NCBI GenBank assembly: GCA_004298115.1
Contig: SCRJ01000191.1
Span: forward strand, 1 to 58,690
Direction of reading: 5' to 3'
Origin: Acidobacteriota bacterium
Lineage (GTDB): Bacteria; Acidobacteriota; Thermoanaerobaculia; Thermoanaerobaculales; Thermoanaerobaculaceae
DNA length: 58,690 bases
Part shown: positions 35,399-42,364 of the stretch, in pieces
How the letters are laid out: each line of letters begins with the position of its first letter
How positions within the stretch are numbered: the first letter of the stretch is position 1
Program-made: the position numbers and the translations under genes
The notes under the pieces: generated by a model
Seen by the model: only the letters and a program-made list of their open reading frames with translations
What the model was told of the DNA's origin: nothing
Database searches by the model: none

Positions 35399-37314
35399 TG
35401 AGCGTCCGACCCTCCTGGCCGCGCGCGTTCCTCCTTGCGGGCACGGCCGCCGCCGCAGCCGCCGCAGTACCGGGATGGGCCGCGAACGCGGGCTCGGCGG
35501 CGCCGGCCGTCGCGCCGCGCCCGGCGTTCGCAGGCGTTCCCGGCCCCGACGCCGAATACCTGTCGGTCACCGACCGCTACACCGTGCGGGCGGACGGCGC
35601 CGTCGTTCACGAGCGCGAATCGCGGCTGCAGGTGAACTCGTTCCTCGCGATCAGCCGCACGTACGGCGAGACGAAGGTCGGGTGGAACCCCGAGACCGAG
35701 ACGTGCGAGGTTGTCGCCGATCGCACCGTGCTCCCGTCCGGAGCGGTGGTCGAGGCGCCGGCCAACGCGGTCGTCGATGACCAGCCTCCGGAGGCCGAGC
35801 GCGACCCGCTGTGGAGCGGGTTGCGGCGCAAGGTGATCGTCCACACCGGCCTCGAGCCCGGCGCCGTGATCGAGGAGTCCTGGCGTATCACCCGCGCCCA
35901 CGGGGCGACCCCCTGGTTCGAGTTCTCCGAGCCGATCGCCTTCGGGCCGCCGGTACGGGTCCGCGTCGTCGAGGTCGAGCTGCCTCCCGGGACGCGGTTC
36001 GTCTGGGAGACGGTCGCGTGGCCGGCCGTCGAGCCCACCCGCGAGAGCCGCGAAGGGCAAGAGGTGTGGCGCTGGCGCTTCGAGAACGTGCCGGCCCGAC
36101 CCGCGCAACCCGGAGCGCCCGCCCAGGGACCGGTGATCGTCGGCAGTGCGTGCTCGAGCGCGCAGGCGCTGCGCGCGGAACTCGACGCCCGGATCGCCAA
36201 GGCCGGCGAAGCGCCGGAGGAGGTCCTCGCCGCGGCGCGCACCGCCGGCGCCGCGAGCCCCGGCGACGAGACCAGGTTGCTCGCCGTGCTCGACGCGGTG
36301 GCCGGCCGGCTCGCCGTGGCGCCGATCGTCCCGTCGGTGCAGCACTGGCGGCCGCGCCCGCTCGCCGAGGTGTGGCGCGCGGGCGTCGCCACCCCGCTCG
36401 AGCTCGCCGCCGTCGCGGCGGCGGCGCTGCGTGGCGTCGGGTTCGCCGCCACGGCCGCCGTCGTCGCGCCCGAGGGTTACTCGCTCGAGCACTGCCCGGC
36501 GCTGGCCGGGCTCGACCGCGCCGTGGTCGCGGTCACCTGGGGCGACGACGGCGTTCGCCTCTACGACCCTGCTGCCCCGCTCGAGGGGGGGCCGCTCGAG
36601 GCCGCCGTGAACCGGCTGGCGCTGACGGCGCCCGGCCCGTTGCCGGCCGCGCCTCCCGCCCGTCCGACGGCGCTGAGGATCGTCGGGACGGTCGCGTCCG
36701 ACGGCGCGATCAAGGCGACCCTCGAGTTCGAGGCCGGCGGCGCCGGCACGCCGCACGCGGCCCTCGTCCGCGATCCGGACAGGGTCGCCGCCGACATCGC
36801 CCGCGCCGCGGTGCCAGGGGGGAAGGTGACACGTCTCCGCGTCACCGGCCTGGGACGCACCCACGCCTCCTTCACGGCCTCCGTGGAGGGCGCGCTCCCG
36901 GCCGCCGACGTCCTCGGCCTGGTGCGCTGGGAGGTGGCCGGCGTTCCCGCCGCGTTGCCGCCGCCGCCGGTCGCCTCCGGCCGGCTCTCGCCGATCGCCG
37001 TCCCCGCGATCGACGCCGCGATCGAGCTGACGGTGACGCTCGCACCGGGATGGTCCGTGGCGGCGTTTCCGGCCGCAACGAGGGTGAGCAACGAGATCGG
37101 CACGGTCGTGGCCGGAGGGAGGCGGCTCGCGGACGGCCGGCTCGAGATCGGTCGGAGGATCGAGATGCGGCCGCGGGTCCTCCCGGCCGAGGCGTCGGCC
37201 CCGATGCGCGCGTTGCTGGCGCCGTGGCTGGCCCCGGCAGGGCGCGAGCTGGTGCTGCGTCCCCCTACCGCCGCCCCCGCCCGGGTGACGCCTGGGGCGC
37301 GGACGTCGACGTAG
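35398..37314 (+). CDS. DUF3857-like exported protein with degenerate transglutaminase domain
   Basis: 638 residues; its ATG shares one base with the upstream TGA, so translation is coupled. Signal peptide about 1-29 (VPGWAANA). The DUF3857 part (YTVRADGAVVHERESRLQV onward) is recognisable. In the transglutaminase region the segment GVATPLELAAVAAAALRGVGF aligns with GVCKDKAG..LLRAAGF of the upstream protein, but Ala replaces the catalytic Cys, and the His position is also lost (DRAVVAVTW), while the Asp (LYDPAAP) remains. It is probably non-catalytic, acting as a partner or regulator of the upstream protein; that is inference. Confidence 0.82.
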   Translation: MSVRPSWPRAFLLAGTAAAAAAAVPGWAANAGSAAPAVAPRPAFAGVPGPDAEYLSVTDRYTVRADGAVVHERESRLQVNSFLAISRTYGETKVGWNPETETCEVVADRTVLPSGAVVEAPANAVVDDQPPEAERDPLWSGLRRKVIVHTGLEPGAVIEESWRITRAHGATPWFEFSEPIAFGPPVRVRVVEVELPPGTRFVWETVAWPAVEPTRESREGQEVWRWRFENVPARPAQPGAPAQGPVIVGSACSSAQALRAELDARIAKAGEAPEEVLAAARTAGAASPGDETRLLAVLDAVAGRLAVAPIVPSVQHWRPRPLAEVWRAGVATPLELAAVAAAALRGVGFAATAAVVAPEGYSLEHCPALAGLDRAVVAVTWGDDGVRLYDPAAPLEGGPLEAAVNRLALTAPGPLPAAPPARPTALRIVGTVASDGAIKATLEFEAGGAGTPHAALVRDPDRVAADIARAAVPGGKVTRLRVTGLGRTHASFTASVEGALPAADVLGLVRWEVAGVPAALPPPPVASGRLSPIAVPAIDAAIELTVTLAPGWSVAAFPAATRVSNEIGTVVAGGRRLADGRLEIGRRIEMRPRVLPAEASAPMRALLAPWLAPAGRELVLRPPTAAPARVTPGARTST

Positions 37315-37316
37315 AT

Positions 37317-37346
37317 GGGAGCGCCCCGCGTGGGCGGGGCGCTCCC
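37317..37346. terminator. Bidirectional terminator between the DUF3857 pair and the DUF5666 gene
   Basis: A perfect 13-base stem (GGGAGCGCCCCGC / GCGGGGCGCTCCC) with a four-base loop right after the stop of the + gene and before the end of the convergent - gene. Confidence 0.8.
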
Positions 37347-37368
37347 GGTCCTGCGGCGAGGATCCTGC

Positions 37369-38754
37369 TCAGTGGCCGAACTTGCGCTTGACGGCCTTGC
37401 CGACCGCCACGCCGCCGGTGGTGCCGGTCACGTTGCGGAAATCGCCCGATGCGACCACGGCAGCGGTCTGGTCGAGCAGATCGACGTGCAACAGCGCGCT
37501 GACCGGGAGGAACCCGTTCGGCAGCGCCGCCTCACCCTCGTCGGGGGAGGTCGAGAACTCCGCGTGGAGACGGCCACCCTCCGACGCCGTCAGGGTTGAC
37601 AACGTCGTCCCGTCGATCACCACGTCATAGCTGGCGCCGGGCGTCAGCCCCCAGACCCCGATCGCCACCGTCTGCACGCCGCCGTTGATGCTCGCGCTCA
37701 CGATCCCGACCACGCCGGGCATACCGCTCGTCAGCACCGCCGCCGCCAGGTAGTCGGGGGCCGGGCTGTCGTGGCTGTTGACACGCGCGTTGGCGAAGTC
37801 CCCGGTGAGAACTGCCACCCCGGAGGGCGAATTGACGCTGATCGTCTTGAGATCCTCCACCGGCTGGAGCGCCGCGGGCAGCGGCTCGGCGCCCGGCATC
37901 CCGGCGGTCGAGAGGAACAGGTTCCCCTCCCCGTCTTCGCCGGTCGTGATCACCCCTGCGGACGCCCCGTCCACGACGACCGCATACTCGGTCTGGGGAA
38001 GGAGGCCCTCGACCCCGACCTTGAAGTCCTGGCGGTCCGTGCCGTCGGAGAACGTGAAGTGGCGGGTGACGACCACGCCCTCCGCTCCCGCCGGCGCATC
38101 GGGGGTCGCGGTGAGGTGGAGCACGGCGAACAGCGACGACGCGAGGCCGCCGGGATCCCCGCACCCTCCGGCCAGCGTCTTGACCGAAACGGCGGTCATC
38201 GAGCCGTCGCTCTCGACCTGGCCCCTCACGAGGACGGTCACCCCGATTGCGAACGACCCCTGCTGCTCGTCGAGGACCGTCGCCGCGTCCACGTGGACGG
38301 TGGTGCTCCCCACCACCCAGTCGCCGGCCGTCCCCGAGGTGGGGAGCGTCGTGATCGCCCCGCACAGGGCGGTCGTCCCACGCGCGCCTTGCGGCGGCGC
38401 CATCACCTCGATCGACGTCGCGGCGACGGAGCCGTCGGCGCCGAGTTGGCCTTCGACGCGGACCGTCGCGCCGACCGCGACCGCACCGGCCTCCTGGTCG
38501 ATCTCGGTGGCTGCCGTCACGTGCACGGTGGTCGTCCCGACCGTCCAGTCGCCGATCCACCCGGTCGTCGCCGGCAGCACCGCGATCGTCCCCTTGAACA
38601 TCACCTCGTCCGCCCCTGGACGCCCCTTGGCTGCTGCCGGCGCCGCCGGGAGCACCGAGGTCGCAGCCGCCAGAAGGAGGGTCAGAGCGGCCAGGCCCGC
38701 GCGCCTGGGCGGGCGCGGCGCCTGCGCAGATTTCAACCCGTTTTTCGTGGTCAT
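37369..38754 (-). CDS. Exported protein with two DUF5666-like domains
   Basis: 461 residues. Signal peptide about 1-42 (LPAAPAAAKG). Two repeats of a DUF5666-like beta module (about 52-118 and 128-195), each with a GDWTVG/GDWVVG motif, TTTVHV/STTVHV, a conserved V-x-G-Q and ADGS/ESDGS. The remainder (about 205-455) is beta-rich with repeated ALPNGFLPVSALLHVDL-type and LPAALQPVEDLKTISV-type segments, which look like surface-protein repeats. No catalytic motif. A CRP/FNR-like palindrome (38806-38819) lies about 50 bases upstream of the start. Confidence 0.75.
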   Translation of the reverse strand: MTTKNGLKSAQAPRPPRRAGLAALTLLLAAATSVLPAAPAAAKGRPGADEVMFKGTIAVLPATTGWIGDWTVGTTTVHVTAATEIDQEAGAVAVGATVRVEGQLGADGSVAATSIEVMAPPQGARGTTALCGAITTLPTSGTAGDWVVGSTTVHVDAATVLDEQQGSFAIGVTVLVRGQVESDGSMTAVSVKTLAGGCGDPGGLASSLFAVLHLTATPDAPAGAEGVVVTRHFTFSDGTDRQDFKVGVEGLLPQTEYAVVVDGASAGVITTGEDGEGNLFLSTAGMPGAEPLPAALQPVEDLKTISVNSPSGVAVLTGDFANARVNSHDSPAPDYLAAAVLTSGMPGVVGIVSASINGGVQTVAIGVWGLTPGASYDVVIDGTTLSTLTASEGGRLHAEFSTSPDEGEAALPNGFLPVSALLHVDLLDQTAAVVASGDFRNVTGTTGGVAVGKAVKRKFGH

Positions 38755-38805
38755 CGTCGTTGACCTCCCGTGCCGCCATGCTGGTGTGCGGCCTGCGGGA
38801 TTTCA

Positions 38806-38819
38806 GTGACCGCCGTCAC
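38806..38819. promoter_or_regulatory. CRP/FNR-like palindrome upstream of the DUF5666 gene
   Basis: GTGA-CCGCCG-TCAC has the same half-site and spacing as the element before the nine-heme cytochrome (9180-9195). It lies in the 173-base gap upstream of the DUF5666 gene on the minus strand. Confidence 0.4.
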
Positions 38820-38927
38820 CGAAGAGTGGCACGCGACGCAGTCTCGCCTCGCGCGTCCCGCGCCGTTCGGGAGGAGCGCCGGACGCTCCCGAGCCCTTGC
38901 GCTCGCGGTCGCCCGCGGCGGGGCGGC

Positions 38928-39290
38928 TCACTCCTCCTTGACGAACACCGAGAGGACCCAGGTGACGATGCTGACGATGAGCGAGCCCAGGAATGCAGGC
39001 AAGAAGCCGTCGACGTGGAAACCGACGCCCATCGCGGACGCGATCTTCGCGGCGAGCAGCAGCATCAGGGCGTTGACCACCAACAGGAAGAGCCCGAGCG
39101 TGAGCAGGATCAACGGGCAGGTGAGGATCTTGAGGAGCGGCCTGACCACCGCGTTGACGAGACCCAGGATCAGGGCCATCCCCGCGTACGCGACCCAGGC
39201 GTTGCCCTCCACCCTGATCCCCGGAACCAGCCATGCAGCCGCCACCAGCGCGAGCGCCGCGATGAACCAGCGCACCAAGAGTTTGCCCAT
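38928..39290 (-). CDS. Phage-holin-4-like four-helix membrane protein
   Basis: 120 residues from ATG 39290 (GGAGG seven bases upstream). Four hydrophobic segments (about 5-25, 33-52, 58-80, 95-115), and GLVNAVVRPLLKILTCPLILLTLG is the signature of the mycobacterial-type phage-holin-4 superfamily. Despite the name, these are widespread chromosomal membrane proteins; no phage genes are nearby. Function unknown. Confidence 0.9.
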   Translation of the reverse strand: MGKLLVRWFIAALALVAAAWLVPGIRVEGNAWVAYAGMALILGLVNAVVRPLLKILTCPLILLTLGLFLLVVNALMLLLAAKIASAMGVGFHVDGFLPAFLGSLIVSIVTWVLSVFVKEE

Positions 39291-39414
39291 GCGATCGCCC
39301 TCCAGTCCTTGCGTCAAGGATACCGCCTGCGCCGTGGCCGACGCGGGCGGCGAAGGCTTGCCTTCCGCGCCGGGGGGTGCTACCTGTCGGCATGACGTTT
39401 CACCGGAGCGCGCG

Positions 39415-39480
39415 ATGACGGACCTGAAGCCATTCGGGACCCTGGCGGACCGCGGCAGACGATGGACGGGGGCGCGGTAG
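39415..39480 (+). CDS. 21-residue leader ORF overlapping the cbiM start
   Basis: ATG 39415 has GGAG seven bases upstream. The 21 codons (MTDLKPFGTLADRGRRWTGAR) end in TAG at 39478-39480, whose G is the first base of the cbiM GTG. A -10-like TACCTG at 39381-39386 puts it first on the mRNA. The one-base stop/start overlap is typical of translational coupling, and a coupling or sensing leader is inferred. It could also be fortuitous, since the peptide resembles nothing known. Confidence 0.5.
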   Translation: MTDLKPFGTLADRGRRWTGAR

Positions 39481-40517
39481 TGCACATCCCCGACGGCTAC
39501 CTCGGCCCGCAGACGTACCTTCCCGCCTGGGGCGTGATGGCCCCGGCGTGGGCGTGGGCCGCGGCCCGTCTCAAGCGCACCCTGCGGCGGCGCCAGCTGC
39601 CGCTGATGGCGCTCGCCGCCGCGTTCACCTTCGTGGTGATGATGTTCAACGTGCCGCTGCCTGGAGGCACGAGCGGGCACGCCGTCGGTTCCGTTTTGGT
39701 GGCGGTGCTCCTCGGGCCGTGGGCGGCGGTCGTCGCGGTGTCGCTGGCGCTGGGGGTGCAAGCGCTGCTGTTCGGCGACGGCGGGATCACCGCCCTCGCC
39801 GCCAACTGCCTGACGATGGCGGTGATCATGCCGTTCGCCGGCTGGTGGACCTACCGGCTTCTGGCGGGACGCGCCGGCTCCGTCCCGCGGCGGCGGGCGC
39901 TGGCGGCCGGGGTCGGAGGGTACGTCGGCGTCAACGCCGCGGCCCTCGCCACCGGGCTCCTCCTCGGCATCCAGCCGCTCGCCGCCCATGACGCCCTGGG
40001 GCGGGCGCTGTACTGCCCGTTCGGTCTGGCCGTCGCGGTCCCGGCGATGGTCATCCCCCACCTCCTCGCCATCGGTTTCGTCGAGGCGGCGGTCACCGGC
40101 CTCGGCCTCGGCTACCTGATGCGCACCGACCCCGAGATCTCGATCGCGGCGACGCCGGGCCCAGGGGACCGGCCGCTGCGCCGGCTCGCGGCGGCCGTCG
40201 CGGTGCTGCTGCTCCTGGCGCCGCTCGGTCTGATCGCCGCCGCCCGCCTCGGCGCCGGCACCGCGTGGGGGGAGTGGAGCGCCGGCGAGCTCGAGGTGAT
40301 CGCCGGCCGCCTGCCGGCGGGTTTCGACCGCCTCGCCTCGCTCTGGCGGGCGCCGCTGCCCGACTACGGTTTGCCCGGGACCGAGAACTCGCCGACGGCA
40401 TCGCAGGCCATCTGGTACGGCGTCTCGGCGGCGCTCGGCGTTGCCGTCATCGTGGCCGCCGTGCTCGCGTTGCGCCGTCTCGCCGCCGGGAAGGGGTCCG
40501 GTGACGCCGCTCCCTGA
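39480..40517 (+). CDS. cbiM: ECF-type nickel/cobalt transporter S component CbiM/NikM with fused CbiN-like domain
   Basis: 345 residues from GTG 39480. This start is preferred over ATG 39462 because it gives the family's (M/V)HIPDGYL terminus, in which residue 2 is His, and places GGTSGHAVG so that its His is exactly residue 67. His2, His67 and the free N-terminus are the known metal ligands of NikM. About seven membrane helices follow. The C-terminal part (about 265-345) has LPAGFDRLASL and APLPDYGLPG, the PDGLE/NikN-like module, then a final helix, so the small subunit is fused. It overlaps cbiQ by 17 bases. It binds Ni2+ or Co2+ at the membrane. Confidence 0.92.
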   Translation: MHIPDGYLGPQTYLPAWGVMAPAWAWAAARLKRTLRRRQLPLMALAAAFTFVVMMFNVPLPGGTSGHAVGSVLVAVLLGPWAAVVAVSLALGVQALLFGDGGITALAANCLTMAVIMPFAGWWTYRLLAGRAGSVPRRRALAAGVGGYVGVNAAALATGLLLGIQPLAAHDALGRALYCPFGLAVAVPAMVIPHLLAIGFVEAAVTGLGLGYLMRTDPEISIAATPGPGDRPLRRLAAAVAVLLLLAPLGLIAAARLGAGTAWGEWSAGELEVIAGRLPAGFDRLASLWRAPLPDYGLPGTENSPTASQAIWYGVSAALGVAVIVAAVLALRRLAAGKGSGDAAP

Positions 40518-41433
40518 GTGGCTGCGCCCCGGCTTCGCGCCCGGCGCCGTGAAACCGCGCGGGCGGCGGGGGTCGCTCCGCCCGCTCCGGCGCGGCCTCG
40601 CGACGCTCGAGGCAGTCCTCGGCACCCTCGTCTCGGCAGGGCCGGACGACCGCCGTGACGGCTTCCTGCGCAACGCGGACCCGCGCGCAAAGCTCCTCGC
40701 GGGCGTCGCGCTGATCGTCGTCGCGACGTTGCTGCACGGGGTGGCCGCCCTCGGCGCGAGCCTCGCCCTCGCCCTCGCCCTCGCTGCGGCCGGGCGGGTG
40801 CGGGCCGTCAGGATCGCCGCCGCGCTCGGCGCCTCGCTGGCGCTGACGACCCTCGTCATGGCGCCGGCGACGCTCGACGTGGTGACCCCGGGAACGCCCG
40901 TCCTCACGCTGGCGCGCCCCGGCGGCGGATCGCTGGGCCCGTTCCGGCTCCCCGCGACCGTGGCCGTCACCGGCGCCGGCCTCGCGGTCGCGGCGCGGAT
41001 GATCCTGCGCACCTCGGCCTGTGTCACGCTCGCCCTCGTGCTCGCGGCGACCTCGCGGCCGCAGGAGCTGCTCGCGGGGCTGCGCGCCCTGGGCGTGCCG
41101 CAGGCGTTCGTGATGGTGTTGACGATGACCGAGCGCTACCTCGCGGTGCTCCTCCGCGCCGCCCAGGAGCTCCACCTCGCGCGGCTCGCCCGCACCATCG
41201 GCGGGATCGGGTTCCGCCGCGAGGAGGCGTGGGCGGCGGCGGGGATCGGCGCGGTCTTCCGCCGCACCAGGACGCTGGCGGACAACGTGACCCTGGCGAT
41301 GATCGCGCGCGGCTTCACCGGCGAGGTCCGCCTGCTGCGGCCGCCGCGCTGGCGCCGCCGGGAGTGGCTGCTCGTCGCCGCGGCGGCGCTGGCTGCGGCC
41401 GCATTGCTGGCCGCGGACCGGGGGCTCGCATGA
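40501..41433 (+). CDS. cbiQ: ECF transporter T component CbiQ
   Basis: 310 residues from GTG 40501 (GGAAGGGG upstream), inside the end of cbiM. Transmembrane coupling protein: DPRAKLLAGVALIVVATLL, several helices, and the Ala-Arg motifs ILAATSRPQELLAGLRALGVP and AAQELHLARLARTIGG, which contact the ATPase. The N-terminal 60 residues are a basic extension longer than usual. The last bases overlap cbiO as ATGA. Confidence 0.93.
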   Translation: MTPLPEWLRPGFAPGAVKPRGRRGSLRPLRRGLATLEAVLGTLVSAGPDDRRDGFLRNADPRAKLLAGVALIVVATLLHGVAALGASLALALALAAAGRVRAVRIAAALGASLALTTLVMAPATLDVVTPGTPVLTLARPGGGSLGPFRLPATVAVTGAGLAVAARMILRTSACVTLALVLAATSRPQELLAGLRALGVPQAFVMVLTMTERYLAVLLRAAQELHLARLARTIGGIGFRREEAWAAAGIGAVFRRTRTLADNVTLAMIARGFTGEVRLLRPPRWRRREWLLVAAAALAAAALLAADRGLA

Positions 41434-42317
41434 GCGGGTCGGCCGGCGCAGCGGTCTTCACCGTCGCCGACGCGAGTTTCGCCTACCCGGCGCACGCGCC
41501 GTGCCTGGACGGCGTGTCGTTCGCGGTCGGGCGCGGCGAACGTCTCGCCCTCGTCGGGGCCAACGGCAGCGGCAAGTCGACGCTGCTCCACCTGCTCGAC
41601 GGCCTGTACTTTCCGAGCTCGGGCTCGGTGTCGTACCTGGGCCGGCCGCTCACCGAGGCGGCCCTGGAGGCGGCGCCGTTCGGCCCCCGCTTCCGCGCCG
41701 ACGTCGGCTTCCTCTTCCAGAACTCGGACGCGCAGCTCTTTTGTCCCACCGTCGAGGATGAGCTGGCGTTCGGCCCCCTCCAGATGGGATGGCGGCAGGA
41801 CGACGTCGAGCGGCGGATCGCCGACACGCTTGCCCTGCTCGAGATCGGCCGGCTGCGCGCCCGGGCGCCGGCCAGCCTCTCGGCCGGGGAACAGAAGCGC
41901 GTCGCGCTCGCCTCCCTGCTCGTGCTCGCCCCATCCGTACTGCTGCTCGACGAGCCCACCGGCGGCCTCGACCCGCGCAGCCAGTCGCTGCTCCTCGAAA
42001 TCCTCGACGGTTTGCACGGCCGCGGCATCACCCTGATCGCGGCGACGCACGACCTTACCCTGCTGCCGCACATCGCCGACCGCGTCCTGGTGCTCTCGGA
42101 GGAGCACCGTCTGGTCGCGGACGGCACCCCGGGGAACGTCCTCGCGGACACCAGCCTGCTCCTGGCCGTCAACCTCATCCACGCCCACGCCCACCGCCAC
42201 GGGCAGCTCGTCCACACCCATCCGCACCAGCACGTCGTCGCGCACGAGCACGCGCACGGCGATCCGGCCGGGCACGGCCACGGCGACCCCCGGGGCGGGG
42301 GGGAGCCGGAGCCCTAG
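41430..42317 (+). CDS. cbiO: ECF transporter ATPase CbiO with His-rich tail
   Basis: 295 residues, with ATGA overlapping the cbiQ stop. ABC ATPase: Walker A GANGSGKST (about 43-51), Q-loop FQNSDAQLF, signature LSAGEQKRVALAS, Walker B VLLLDEPTGG, and switch His in ATHD. It powers uptake with CbiM and CbiQ. After the ATPase domain (about residue 245) comes a tail with 13 His in under 40 residues (HAHAHRHG, HTHPHQH, HEHAHG, HGHG), which fits metal storage or handling and favours nickel as substrate. The tail is unusual for this subunit. Confidence 0.93.
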   Translation: MSGSAGAAVFTVADASFAYPAHAPCLDGVSFAVGRGERLALVGANGSGKSTLLHLLDGLYFPSSGSVSYLGRPLTEAALEAAPFGPRFRADVGFLFQNSDAQLFCPTVEDELAFGPLQMGWRQDDVERRIADTLALLEIGRLRARAPASLSAGEQKRVALASLLVLAPSVLLLDEPTGGLDPRSQSLLLEILDGLHGRGITLIAATHDLTLLPHIADRVLVLSEEHRLVADGTPGNVLADTSLLLAVNLIHAHAHRHGQLVHTHPHQHVVAHEHAHGDPAGHGHGDPRGGGEPEP

Positions 42318-42351
42318 GGCCGCACGACTGGATGCCGGCCGCCGGCTCCGG

Positions 42352-42357
42352 TACACT
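42352..42357 (+). promoter_or_regulatory. Putative -10 box TACACT, implying a leaderless GMC oxidoreductase mRNA
   Basis: GGTACACT ends seven bases before ATG 42365, so transcription would start at about the ATG itself. Confidence 0.4.
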
Positions 42358-42364
42358 CGCGAGG

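Noticed and set aside
38928-39290. Holin-like gene as a sign of prophage
   Set aside because: The family is widespread on chromosomes and no other phage gene occurs in the window.
39291-39479. Cobalamin or nickel/cobalt riboswitch upstream of cbiM
   Set aside because: I could not find the conserved boxes of either class; only a hairpin with an internal loop (39347-39370) is visible.
39462-39479. ATG 39462 as cbiM start
   Set aside because: It would move His2 and His67 off their metal-binding positions and has a poor ribosome-binding site.
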